Assembly (NCBI RefSeq): GCF_945859705.1
Contig: NC_079135.1
Location: 124,428,551-124,492,550, forward strand
Length of the DNA: 64,000 nucleotides
Direction: 5' to 3'
From: Episyrphus balteatus
Lineage: Eukaryota > Arthropoda > Insecta > Diptera > Syrphidae
The translations under genes were made by a program, and so were the position numbers. The notes beneath the pieces are model-generated. The model did not search any database. It was given only the letters and a program-made list of their open reading frames with translations, and had not been told where the DNA came from. Positions 48,005 to 59,464 of the stretch are shown here, piece by piece. Each line of letters starts with the position of its first letter. The first letter of the stretch is position 1.

Positions 48005-49757
48005 CACAGTGGGAAAAAAGTGGAAAAAACTCATTGGTGTGATAGCTGGATTTTTTTATATGTTGGAAGTTTTTCTTACAGTAATTATGTTGTAGAATCA
48101 GGATGTGAAAGCATTTCTTTCAAAAAAAATTTATAGATTTAGAAATTTGTATTCAAAGTTGAAAAATTATGAAAACTGATGCAAATACGAGTATTTTTTA
48201 AATGGTATAAAATCAGTTAAATTTTGACTTTTCAAACAAATTTTTTTTGTAAATATATTAAAAATAAACAGTTTAACAATATCAGTTAAAAGTTTAGCAG
48301 AAAAAAAAAAATGTTCGATTTTTCATTTTAAGAATACTTATAATTTTCCGAAATTTTGAGTTCAAAAATTGTTTTAACTACTTCCTCTGTTTGCCTCTGT
48401 GGGCGGACTCATATCACATGATAGTGTTGAATCTCAGCAACATTTGGTACCAAAAACCTCATCCTAGTTCGTCCTAATAAACTTTTTAGAGCAATTTGAA
48501 GCTAAGCAAATGTGAAAAATGTATTTTCTAAAAAAGCAGATTATAATAAAAAATGGAAAGATTTTTTTAAAAATCATAAATGTTTTAATATGTTTTTGAT
48601 CCGATGAATTCAAATCTGACGTTAGTGTGAAAATACCTATATATTAAAAAAAAAAAATCGAAAAATACATAAATGGACGGTTTTCAACGTTTTGTGCAAT
48701 TTATTTAAACTTTTCTGGGGTTTACGAATATTAGATTCACAGCCGTTTGCTGAATTGAAACTTAAGCATTTATGTTCTAAATAAACTCTTATGTAGCAGT
48801 TTACGGAGAGGAAAAAGTAGAGAATAGGAGCTTATGTTCAACTTAAATTATTTAAGTTTCGTTTCAGCAAATGGCCCTCAGAGCACAAAAAAACTAAAAT
48901 AAAGATATGACTAAAATTAAAACCTACAAATTGTTTCTTAAATTTCTTCCTAAGTCTTAAACAATAATTAAGCTTGCAAGAAAATCTTATTTTGGTTCCC
49001 TTGCTTTTAATAATCTTGCCTGAAAATTTCATTAAAATCGGTTCAGTGATTAAGGTTTAATTGAGTTTTTTCCAGTTCCCCATACAACGTGAATAACGGT
49101 TTCTATTAGAACTATTTTCCTTTTTTCAAGATCTGTTTAAATCTTTTCGATATCTTTTTTATTTCCCGAGATATCTTAAAATGTAGTAGGTGGTTTCGGC
49201 TTCATATATTATAAAGGAGATAATGACGGTATAATTTATATGGTAGATATACCATGCCAAACAACTCAAGATATCTCAGGCAGTAAAAAAGATATCGAAA
49301 AGATTTAAACAGGTCTTGAAAGAAGGAAAGCAGTTATTATATAAACCGTTACTAAATATGTTGAGACAATTTTACTTAAATAAAAGAATAAGGTCCGAAA
49401 TAGTCAAGAAAAAACTTTTTTTGCATTTTCTAACGGTAATATTTCAAAAACAGGAGCTGATTAATTTTTTATGACTTCGGATTCGATTTCAAAACATTAA
49501 AAACCTTCAGAAAAGTATATTTTGGTTACTGCAAGTCACGTTGTCTTCGTTAAATTTCATACAAAAGTACTAGTTTTCGACTTTTTTCAACTTAAATAGC
49601 CATTTTTCACTTTAGTGGGCGGGGCAGTGGGCGGAAATTACTGGTGTTGATTTATCTTCTTATTTCCTATTATTCCTGAAAATTTCATCAAAAACGGTCC
49701 AGTACTTTAGATTTTACGGAGTTTTTTCCACTCTCCCATACAAGGTTCCCCACTGTG
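48005..49757. mobile_element. Transib-like non-autonomous element with 12/23 RSS-like ends
   Basis: Flanked by the 5-bp duplication CGCCA (48000-48004; 49758-49762). Both ends start CACAGTG. Left: CACAGTG, a 12-bp spacer (48012-48023), then AAAAAACTC (48024-48032). Right, on the minus strand: CACAGTG (49757-49751), a 23-bp spacer (49750-49728), then AAAAAACTC (49727-49719). The five bases before AAAAAACTC (AGTGG) are the same at both ends. A 5-bp GC-rich duplication and CAC-start heptamers are known features of Transib, the superfamily related to RAG1; CACAGTG is the consensus RSS heptamer. No transposase frame remains (1753 bp). Internally, 49025-49091 is a direct repeat of the right end region (about 49680-49745), and an inverted repeat spans about 49097-49352. 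Confidence 0.75.
49097..49352. repeat. Internal inverted repeat of the Transib-like element
   Basis: AAGATCTGTTTAAATCTTTT and CGATATC (from about 49137) face GATATCGAAAAGATTTAAAC and AGGTCTT (about 49291-49317). The match continues outward to AACGGTTT / AAACCGTT. The centre holds AAGATATCTCAGG-type sequence. Can form a long imperfect hairpin. Confidence 0.65.
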
Positions 49758-49849
49758 CGCCATCCATCGAGAAAAAAAAATTTTTTTTCTGTTGTACTTT
49801 AGCCTAAAGTCTATTGCACCTCTTTGAAGGAATATCTTAAGAATAAACT

Positions 49850-50330
49850 GAACGCATCTTGCACTGTGCGAGATCGTTTGCCAACATTAGCCACCAAAAG
49901 TACCGTAAACTCAGTTTTAATTTTGATATGCTTGTCTTTTAAAATTGTAATTTTGTAGGTGTCGTACAGATATGCTTGAGGCATATTTTTAAAGGTGAAA
50001 TGATAAGCTTTCCAACGATATAAAATTTCTTATAAGTTGTCAAATAAAAAAATGGACCAAATCGCAATGGAAGAAAAAAAGTTTGTTTTATTTTGATTTT
50101 TTTCATGAAAGTTGACTGCATTCAAAAAATCCAGATTTTTGTCTAAATGAGGTATAAACATGAATGAGTGAAAATTGAAAGCTTAAAATTTATTATAGAT
50201 TGTCATGTAAAAATATTGACAGTGTGATGTGTAAATGTCAATAAAAAAAAAGTTAATTTTTTCGCTTTTTTCATGAAAAATGTGTAATTTCAAGAAATCA
50301 TTTTTATACTTTTTACAAAGCATATTATAG
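49850..50330. repeat. Diverged relative of the 23.7/55.6-kb dispersed repeat
   Basis: Shares AAGTACCGTAA, CTCAGT, GTAGGTGTC, AAGGTGAAATGATAAGCTTT and GTTGTCAAATAAAAAAATGG with those copies in the same order, but is more diverged and lacks the recognised ends. Confidence 0.45.
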
Positions 50331-52560
50331 GCTTTAGTTATCTATGGTTTAATTCTTAAGACGAAATATAAGTCTTATTAAAGGTATAATTTATTTTTGT
50401 ATATACTTTTGCATATACAAGAAATTGACACAATGAAAAAAAAAAAAATACTGCATAAATAAAAAATAAACAAATAATTATAATTGCAAAAGTTGATAAA
50501 AAAATGCAGTGAAAAAGCTTTACCGCAGGCCCTCGAGTGCCACAATTTTTTTCATTCTATTACTTTAAGTTCGATACTCAGCAGTTTTCTTTAAGGTTTC
50601 AATAAAAACAAATTTTATAATAATTTTATTATTTAAGAACAGAGAACAGTCTATAAACCCTTACTTTAATCAGTTTTCATTTATTTAATTTATGTGGAAT
50701 ATTTCTTTAAAGTTTTGTTGGATATGAAATTTGCTCCAATTTCTAAATTAAACCAGTTGTTCTTTGTGGACCACATTATTGAAATAATGTTTTGTTTGGT
50801 CGAAATTATACATTGTAGACTTTTAAGGTAAAAACTTAAGTTAGTTCTATACAGAATTGTATCGATGAAAAAGGAATCAGTTCCATTAAAATTAAAAAAA
50901 AAAAAAAATGTCAACATTCATCCATTTCAGACAGAGAGCAAAAATAAATTTTCATATTATTGCTCTTCAGAGTTTACCTTCATTCTACTTTTTCCATCCA
51001 AGAGTTGAACAAGGTCACAAAATTAAAAAGTCCTCCAAACAATTCTTTTAATTTCCATTTTAAAACGGTAAACAACTGCCAAAAATTAAAAGCTGAAATT
51101 CTCTTTCATTTAAAAAAAAAAAGAAAATACTCCATACAACCTTTCTAATTTATCTCTGATACTCGTTTTCGTTTTTTTTTTTTTTCGTCTTTTATTGAAA
51201 AGCTTAATTTTCCAGCTTGAATAAGTTACAAAAGAGTCTCGTCTGTACTACTCCTGCTAGCTCATTATGTATATATGTAGCTTGTTTTTTTTTTTTACAA
51301 TTTTCTGTGTCATTTTTTTCAATTTGTTTCTCATTGTGTAATTGGTTTTTCATGTACAAAGTTGTTGTGCCAAACAAATAAGGATGCTCCTTTCAGGTTG
51401 TTGCTATTTATTCAGTTGCTTGAGTTGGAATATATTTTTTTTTTTTTTTTTTGTTCATATCCGGAAATGTAGGTTAATCAATAATAATAAGCTAAAAAGG
51501 AATTGAGAACAAGATGGCCATGAAATGAAAAAAAAAAAAGAAACAAAAAAAAAAATTGTATCATAATAAAGCTATATGAAGGTAGAGAGATAGTATCTAG
51601 TAGAAATGCAAAAGAAGAAGACTTAAATTAATTTTCTTTTGTCTCTTTAGAGGGCTTATAATGTATAGAAAAGATATACTTACTCAATAAACAGAGACAG
51701 CTGTTTCATTGAGTTTAAGTAGGTAGGCAAAGGAAGACGCTTTAAGTAAGAATGACAAGCTTTTGAATAAGAACCTTATGATGTTTTATGTAGATACAAT
51801 AACAGAAAAAAAAGAAAGACAAAAATGAAATTGTATCTTCTCTATAATGGAAAAAAGGAATGTCAAAGGGACCGTCAACATGTGACTATTTTAGGCTTAT
51901 TAATTGCTTTTTTTTTTTTATTGTTGGTTGATTGAGAAATTCTTTTAAAAAGATAAAAGGTAAAAATGTTGGTTTGTTAGTTTGGGCAACGAAGGTGGTC
52001 TTGTCTTATTTTTAGATTAACGAAAACTGACATGTAATATTTGAGAATCTATTTGATCATGTTACAGTTAATTTTTGTATTTAAAATGGAAAGTTCTGGT
52101 GTAATTATTTTCAAAAATTAACTTATACAAACCTGAACTTGTCCATAAAAAAATTTCTCAAACACAAGAGAAATTACCGAAAACATGATGTTTTTCTGGA
52201 TATAGATTGATGTATAAGCTTTTTTCACGAAACCGACTTATGAAAAAATAATAGAAGAGAAAATTGATGAACAATTTATGCCTAACCCAATTTTTTGATC
52301 GACTAAGAGATTTAACTATAATTTGAAATAATTTATAATATCAGTACTTTTTAATGAAATAGGCAATTAAATAAAAGTTTGCAATTCTACACAAAACTCT
52401 ATAATACTACTTAATTCCAATTATTAGTCGACTATTAACATATGGATGGAAAGTAAAAAAAATCATTTTTATTTGAAAATCTCGAAAAATTTTTCGGAAA
52501 ATTGGGTAGATACTTAATTAAAATTAACAGATCAATAAATTAAAGATAATTTTACAAAAT
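50331..52560. other. No gene seen
   Basis: AT-rich DNA with A/T homopolymers (51173-51185, 51436-51452, 51529-51556). No gene or bounded element recognised. Confidence 0.4.
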
Positions 52561-52565
52561 CATAT

Positions 52566-52870
52566 TTTAATAATACCATTTTTTTTTTATTAAAAAAAAA
52601 TTTTTTAATTTAATTTTAATTTTTTTGAAATAAAAAATTAAAAAATTTTTTATTTTTTTTTATTTTTTTCTTGTTTTAATTTTTTTTATATTTTTCTTTT
52701 ATTTTATTTTTTAAGTTTTTTTTTATTTTTTTTTTATTTTTTAAGTTTTTTTATTTTTTTTTTCATATTTTTTATATATTTTTTTTATTTTTTATATTTT
52801 TATTTTTATTTTTTATATTTGTTTTTTATATTTTTTTTTTTTATTTCTTAGATCTTTTTTAAATTTTTTT
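52566..52870. repeat. T-rich low-complexity tract
   Basis: About 300 bp of nearly pure T with interspersed A (TTTTTTATTTTTTA-like). Lies directly before the hairpin at 52887-52979. Confidence 0.85.
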
Positions 52871-52886
52871 TATTTATTGCTCTTTA

Positions 52887-52979
52887 GCTTTGAGGGACAT
52901 TGTAAATTTTTGGAATAAAATGTTGCTTACCGTTGCAAAATTTTATTTCAAAAACCTATTTTTTCATGTCCCTCAAAGC
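52887..52979. repeat. Long imperfect hairpin
   Basis: GCTTTGAGGGACAT...AATAAAATGTTGC (52887-52926) faces GCAAAATTTTATT...ATGTCCCTCAAAGC (52935-52979), with an ~8-nt loop. The outer 14 bp are a perfect inversion. It may be a tiny foldback element; no target duplication found. Confidence 0.6.
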
Positions 52980-53109
52980 AAAAAAAAAACATAATTATGT
53001 ATAAATTAAAAACAAAAAAATAAGAATTTATCTGTAATTATTTTAAATTTTGCAAAAAAAGCAACATCGTTCCTTTTCTAACAAATCTAATTTTAAAAAT
53101 ATAATCATT

Positions 53110-53810
53110 TTTATTAATTGGTGAAATCTTAGTCAGTCGAAACTGATAGAAAATAGTTACATAATTTCGACTGAAACTGGAAATCTCGACCAAAAAGGAA
53201 AACATTTTCGGTGAAACTTTTGAATATTGGGCGCACTTCAGCTCAAATCTTCAACGAAACTGGCGAATTTCGTCTAGAATTCAGCTCAAACCACACTCAC
53301 AACATGTCCGCCGAAATGAGAAAAATGTTTGCTAATACTTTTGTATGCCAATCTCGAATGAAGCTTGTGAAGTTGGGTTAAAAATCAGCTGATCTTCAAC
53401 GAAACTGGCGAATTTCGTCTAGAATTCAGCTCAAACCACACTCACAACATGTCCGCCGAAATGAGAAAAATGTTTGCTAATACTTTTGTATGCCAATCTC
53501 GAATGAAGCTTGTGAAGTTGGGTTAAAAATCAGCTGAAAACTGTGAATCTTATTCAAAACATGTTAATCTCCGCCGAAACTGCAAAATTTCCGCTGAAAC
53601 TAGTAAATCTCGGTGAAATTCCGCTACAATACCGTCGAAACTCACGAATCTGAATCAAAACTGGAAACAAAACAAAAACAAATTTGAAGAAACTGTTGAA
53701 ATTGAAAGTCATGCAAACTTCTAAATTTCTGCTGAAATCAATCTCAAACGAAACTTGAACTTGTAAATTTCAGCTGACAGGCAAAGCCGCTAATTTTTAG
53801 TTATTTATCG
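53110..53810. repeat. Degenerate minisatellite related to the 10.6-kb array
   Basis: Repeated motifs such as TCGACCGAAACTGG, AATCTCG, TTTCCGCTGAAACT and GAATTTCGTCTAGAATTCAG at roughly 20-bp spacing, resembling the AAATCGCAGCCGAAACTGGT unit at 10.6 kb. Contains the perfect 145-bp tandem duplication listed separately. Confidence 0.5.
53247..53536. repeat. Perfect 145-bp tandem duplication
   Basis: 53247-53391 is repeated exactly at 53392-53536 (starts ATCTTCAACGAAACTGGCGA, ends AAAAATCAGCTG). No difference was found, whereas the surrounding minisatellite units are strongly diverged, so the duplication is recent or an assembly effect. Confidence 0.9.
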
Positions 53811-55630
53811 GCGGAAATCGAAAATCTAATAACCTCACCAAATATTTACTATAGTTTAACTGAGACTTTTAAATCGTTGTTAGAGATTTGGGAATCCACA
53901 ACACCGACATGTTTTTCTCACGGGCGGAAAATTCGGTTAGAATGAAAAATTCCGATCATAAACCTTTAAAACAAGACAAATTGATGCAATCTTATAACTG
54001 GCGGTAGAATGTTTGTCCGGGGTTAATTGGCGATAAGAACAGATAAATACTTTTAAGTGTTATTATCTGCCTGCCAAAACCAATACCTAACCTAACAAAT
54101 AAACATAGATTAAGCAATTAAAGAAAAAGGGGATGATTCAACCGGAAATCAGGCAGAAAGAAAAAAAGAAAATCTAACCATATTGTGGGTGGTTGCAGCA
54201 GCAGCAGCAGCAGCATTGATGGGTGAACAACACAGTACATTATTAAGAAAAGCAAACTAAACTCTAAGTTATAGTGGTGACGTCACTTTTGTATAGCCTG
54301 TCTACCATAAGACCTCAACCCGGGAGCAATCTGTTTTGTCCCATTTCAAATACGAAAAACCACACAGTAACTATTCCATCGAAGCATAACCATAGAAAAC
54401 CATCATCCCATCTGTATATTACATATTTCTCTTTATTTCCACCATCCTCTACTTTTACCTCCTTTATTTCTCTTTTTCATCACACTGCAATGCAATGCGC
54501 CAGTAAACTATTTGAAGGCAAACGACTATAAGAGAATAATATATATATTGTATAGATATGGAATTTATATTCGTATAATGGTGTAATAGCGAGACAAGGA
54601 ACACAGAAATGGATTTATAGAACTAAACGAAGTAACCAGGCGTGAGGATATTTCAAGGCAAGAGCAAGAGAAGGATCACTCTAATATTTTTACGTTTTTT
54701 TTTTTTGTTGTTCTTCTTCTCTATAGAATGCAGTAAATTCACCCTCGAATGACGTTGAGCATCCGTTCAATGGGTTTTCTGGCTAAAAAAAACAGTATTG
54801 CCAACTTTGAAAATAGAAATTGATAAATTAAACCTTCACAGGTAGTATTATTATTACTATTTTTCACTCAACTGATTCAAATAAAAAATTGAACCTAGTC
54901 GGCTGTTTTTTGTGGTGATTTTCCTTGGTCTTAAGTAGTACTTCGATTCTTATCTGATGTTTTTTCCATGTCTAATAGTCACTTTAGGACTTGAAATTTG
55001 CAAATATAATTCACAGTTGTTGGATCAGTGCTTCACGTCTTCAGCCGGTTTCACTTTCTACTGACTTTTGACCTAAATTTTAAATTTTAAATTTTCCAGA
55101 TTAAAAAGGTTTTTTTTTTCTAAACTCTACGTGCCTTTTGAAACCGCAAGAGAACAGACTGGCGGATAGAATTATAGAAATAAGATATTAATTTGAACGC
55201 AACGATAAACTCGAACGCAGTTTTTGTATGCTGCTTGCGTTTTTTTGCTCGGTGGAGTTAACCGAATCCAAAACGTTACCAAATTATCCCATACATTTCC
55301 TGGAACGACAGCTGCATTCAGTTGACCTCATGAATGCATCAACTTAAAACCTGCCTATGGTTTCTGAGGTTAACCGAATTTTCGGAAAAATTCACATCCG
55401 CAGCATACAGCAACTTGTATCCATGAGTTCTGAGTCCAAAATTCTTTGATCGAGACTGAAGCTGGTGAAGAAAGGAAGCCAAAACTTAAATAGGGTGTCG
55501 AAGATTAATCTATATCAAATAAAGCGACGAGTTCTTTGATAGCAAAGATTAATCCAAATTTTTCGTTTCAGAGTCTGAGCTCATAAAGCTCTTAAGCATC
55601 CCTGCGGGAAATTCTGTCGATGGTTTTAGA
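53811..55630. other. No gene seen; CAG repeat
   Basis: (GCA)6 at about 54196-54214. An 85-codon plus frame at 54274-54531 is S/T/H/P-rich with no recognised domain. TTTTAAA repeats at 55076-55098. Confidence 0.4.
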
Positions 55631-55634
55631 AACT

Positions 55635-56705
55635 CCTTTTTGAAGTGAAAACTTCTTTAGTATCGTAGTGATTTGAAACAAGATGAAACGAAAACGCGAC
55701 ACGACTTCAACTTGTTATAACATAGATAGATAAGATAGATGAATGAAATTTGTACTGTAGATAGGTAATTAAGTAAATTATAATTGTACAAAATTTCAAT
55801 TAATTTCATATTCAAAATTCGGAGATACGGGAAAAGGATGGTCTTTTCCAACACACGTTATATCTTTTGATCTAGTGCACATACAAATTTGATTTAACTT
55901 TAATACGCATGCTGATAACATAACCTTTTATTTGATATATCACACATAACGGTACGTGCTCTACAAGTTACACAATCTTAAATTGAAAAAATTGAAACAT
56001 ACCTCAAAACACCTGTGGAGATCTTCAGCTACCAGTGTAGGAAGTACCGTAATCTCAGTCTGGAAATTCAACATGGTTGACTTTAAAAAATTCTAACTTC
56101 TCTTGTAGACATCTTTGAAATAAGATTTATACATCATTATACAAGGTGAAACAATAAGCTTTCACATGGTATACATTTTGTTATAGGTTGTCAAACAAAA
56201 AAATTGAATTAATAGCATGAGAACATAAAAATAAATGTTTTTTTTGCTTTTTTTGATGAAATTTCATCGAGTTTAAAAAATTCTAGCTCTTTTTGTAGAT
56301 GTCTCATAGACTTGATCGATATATATGTATATTTTGAGCTAAGACAATAAGCTTTCAGATGGTGTAGGTTGTTATAGGTTGTTAGGGAAGAAAATGGATT
56401 TAATAGCGTGAGAAGATAAAAATACGTGTTTTTGCGCTTTTCTTGATGGAAATTGATCGAGTTCAAAAAATTCTATCTCTTTTTGTAGATGTCTCATAGA
56501 CCTGATCGATATATATATTTTGAGCTTAGACAATAAGCTTTCAGATGATATAAAATTTATATAGGTTGTCATATAAAAAACATGGATTTGAAGTTGATAG
56601 AATAAAAATAGGTAGATTTTTACTAATTTTTTTTTTTCAAGAAAAATGATTTTTTAAGTTTTCACTTCTACCACGTGTGAATTGCACACATGATTTTTTT
56701 TTGGT
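55635..56705. repeat. Long dispersed repeat, copy 2
   Basis: Matches 23694-25025 at both ends (TTTTTGAAGTGAAAACTTC; TTTTCACTTCTACCACGTG, then ATTGCACACATGATTTTTT) and in the middle (ACACGTTATATCTTTTGATC, CACATAACGGTACGTGCTCT). Has one GATGAATGAAATTT unit instead of two. Two ~200-bp subunits beginning AAAAAATTCTA-CTCTTTTTGTAGA and containing CTCATAGACYTGATCGATATA (about 56275 and 56465) are tandem. Minus-strand frames across it are spurious. Confidence 0.75.
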
Positions 56706-56982
56706 TGGCATTTTGCTGTCACAGACGAAAATGTACCGAGATTGCCGATGTTCATTGATGCATATATTTCGTTGCCGTGGGAACGCGTCATTTAATAAGG
56801 CCTCATCTTTTTTGTACACTTCAACATTGATTAGGGTGAAACTATATCCGATTGGGGCTAGCAGCTATTCTTTATAACTTGGATTAGTTCTAGATTAGAC
56901 TTCATGATGGTCTGCTAATCTAGATATCCCGTACCAATACCACCCAGATTCTGTCAATAATCGCAACGATTATTTTGTCTCA

Positions 56983-57150
56983 AAATGCATCAATGAATGT
57001 GAGATATATTGCTGAATTACTGTTGTTCTCAACTTTTAGGCGCTTGGATTCTGCAAGGGTCCCTTCGCAAAAGGCTTTTGTCGTGTTTTCACAGTCGATG
57101 TCAGCTTCGTTTTGCTTATTGAAGATGCTCCTGCCCTTAAATTCAATTTT
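56983..57150 (-). other. Coding-like 56-codon open stretch, possible LINE debris
   Basis: Minus-strand translation is open between two stops and has balanced, charged composition. It ends in AIYLTFIDAF followed by a stop; after the stop the frame continues with DRIWVVLVR. That resembles the region around RT motif A of some LINEs (xYLxFIDFxKAFD...DRxxLW), but the match is short and the upstream spacing is unusual. Either a transposon fragment or chance; no splice signals of confidence. Confidence 0.2.
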
Positions 57151-57399
57151 TCAAAACCCCAATTTAAAACCTTTTTATATTTTTTTTTTTTTTATTTCAG
57201 CAGCGAAATTTCTTTATTCATAATATCTGTTCCCACAAAAAAAAATGCTTTCCTGGCAACACTTTAATTTGAATATTGTGAGAACTACTGTGGAGATACA
57301 CATTCCAAAATGGAACGTGCATTGAATAAGCCTTTTTCCCGATTCAACCAAACCCAACCCAACCCAACAGAGCACAGAGCATACAACAAACCCCTTACA

Positions 57400-58060
57400 A
57401 CTCCTTCCGCATTATTATTGCACATAGACACTTACTCTACTTGCGCTGGGGCTCTTTCAATTTGTGTTTCACGTACTTGTTCTTTTTGTTTATTCTCTCT
57501 CTCTCTGCTATTGTGGTGTTTCATTGTTTTTTTTTGTCGTTCTTGTTGTTGTTGTTGTTCCTTTTTTCACAATACATAGAAATATATATATGAACGAGGA
57601 CGACGACGATTTTGTTGTAGTTGACCTTATTTTTGCGTTCTACGAAGGCCAAAGTTATACAGCCATTAAATAGAAGAGAGTGATGTGTGTGTGTTGGGGG
57701 GGGGGGGGGGGATGTAGGTTCTATTTTAAGACCAAAATACACTATTCAACCATAGAAATGGACAGAAAGAAAAAAAATCTCATTCGTATACATGTCGTCC
57801 TCTTTCTACACTCAAACTCCAACATCCTACCGATCCTATACGGAAAGTTGTTGTTTTTGTTGTTGTTTCTGTAAATTTGGCTTTTGCTTCAAACAAGATT
57901 GTGCTTAATCTGTTTTTGTTTATGATCTGCCACAAGAGATGTGTGCTCCATCGTCTAAACATCGTCTCATGTATGCATGCATACATCTGGGCTCTCTCTT
58001 ATTTTTTCTGTATGTCTCTGGATGGTTTTATGTTTGTTTGTGTCTGTTAGTCTGTTGGGG
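57400..58060. other. Simple-sequence-rich noncoding block
   Basis: CTCTCTCTCTC at about 57495-57507, GTTGTTGTTGTTGTT at about 57544-57560, GACGACGAC near 57600, (TG)n at about 57684-57694 followed by G16, GTTGTTTTTGTTGTTGTT at about 57848, and the 18-bp palindrome ATGTATGCATGCATACAT at 57969-57986. Overlapping short frames on both strands are repeat-driven and not accepted. Confidence 0.4.
57696..57711. repeat. G16 homopolymer
   Basis: Sixteen consecutive G on the plus strand directly after a TG-rich run, in otherwise AT-rich DNA. Can form G-quadruplex structures; run length is prone to sequencing error. Confidence 0.85.
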
Positions 58061-58765
58061 GTTGAAAGGACGCAATTAGATAAAAAAGTTAAAGAAAAAA
58101 AAATAAAGTTTGAAAATATGTGTCAGATTGTATAGAGTATATTTATGCAATTTAATTTTTTTCTTTTATATCTGCAAACTGCAATCATCAGCTGGTGTTA
58201 TTTTTTTCACACATGCAACTTTAAAAAAAAAAAAAGTAGTAGTTGATTATTATTATTATTTACGAAAAAGTCTAAACTTTTCAAAGCCATCATAGGAAGA
58301 ATGCAAACTAAAATTTTGTGCACAAAAATTATTATGAAATTTAATTACAAAAAGTTTAAATTTAATTGCAAAAATGATATAGAACACAATAATGATGTTT
58401 TAAGTTTAATTTATGTTTCATAGAGGAACAAATTTTTGGAAAAAAAGAGAGAATATAGAAGTTCTGCATTGGGGATGACATTCAAATCCCACTGTCATTT
58501 CCTTTGACATTTGAGTTATGTGTTGCTCAATTAGTTGCATCATTTACCGGTTTCTAAACAAAAATTTAGGTTTTAGTTGGCTTCCAAAGACTTTCCGAAG
58601 AACGCAACTGGGAAAAAAGCTCGTTTGAGTTATTTTATACGCATGTCTAATGACAATAGCTTCGATATTTATGCATGATTTGTTTAAATCTTGTTCTAGA
58701 GCAAGTAGACTTTATAAAGAACGGAGGTAAGTAAAATTGGTGTGTTATTAAGAAGATGAGGTTAG
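58061..58765. other. No gene seen
   Basis: AT-rich sequence with poly-A tracts (58080-58110, 58224-58236). Nothing supported. Confidence 0.4.
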
Positions 58766-58769
58766 TTCA

Positions 58770-59464
58770 CCTTTTATTGGTGATCATATTTCATGGATCC
58801 GATAAACTCGTATAACAACACTCTAATTTAACACTTTTCACTAACTTTCTATTGAAAAATATGGTAAAGGGTTATCAAGTGGATGTTATCTTTACAGATT
58901 TTGCGAAAGCTTTTGACCGAGTGGATCATAAAATTCTGATAAATAAACTTAATCAAATAGGTTTTCATTCGAAAATGCTGGATTGGTTAAGTTCATATTT
59001 AATCGGTCGCACACAATATGTTAAAATTGATTCAACAACCTCTAAATCTATAAAAGTAACGTGTGGAGTTCCACAAGGTAGTCATCTTGGTCCACTACTT
59101 TTTCTAATATTTATAAATGACTTACCTAATGTTTTTTCTTCTACGTCATGTCTTTTGTTTGCAGATGATCTAAAGATGTTTTCTTTGGTACAAGAAGATT
59201 TTAATAGGCTTTCGGTATGGTGCAATAAAAACAAATTGTTTCTAATATTTCTAAATGTCATAGTTTTTCCTTTACTCGTCGTTTATCTCCCTTGTTGTCT
59301 AATTTATTGTATTGATAACGTTGTTCTCAAAAGAGTTTATGAAAAGAAGGATCTTGGAGTTATCTTTGACTCTAATTTAAAGTTTAATCTGCATGTTGAC
59401 TTTATAGTCAGTAAAGCCAATTCAATGTTAGGTTTCGTTATTCGGAACTCCAAAGGCTTAAAAG
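58770..59464 (+). pseudogene. LINE ORF2 reverse-transcriptase remnant (Jockey/CR1 type)
   Basis: Plus-strand translation shows RT motif A (FTDFAKAFDRVDH, about 58892-58930), motif B (GVPQGSHLGPLLF, about 59067-59105), FINDLP, and the catalytic motif C (FADD, about 59158-59169). After these come QEDFNRLSVWC and KKDLGVIFDSNLKF. Upstream, homology continues before the first in-frame ATG (SNLTLFTNFLLKN from about 58829, then an in-frame stop and a degraded HG motif near 58790). Compared with the family, about 15 residues are missing after FADDLKMF, and a stretch near 59240-59320 is read in the wrong frame, implying two compensating indels. The match is cut off at 59464 by the foldback element. 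Dead copy; N-terminal endonuclease not seen. Confidence 0.85.
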
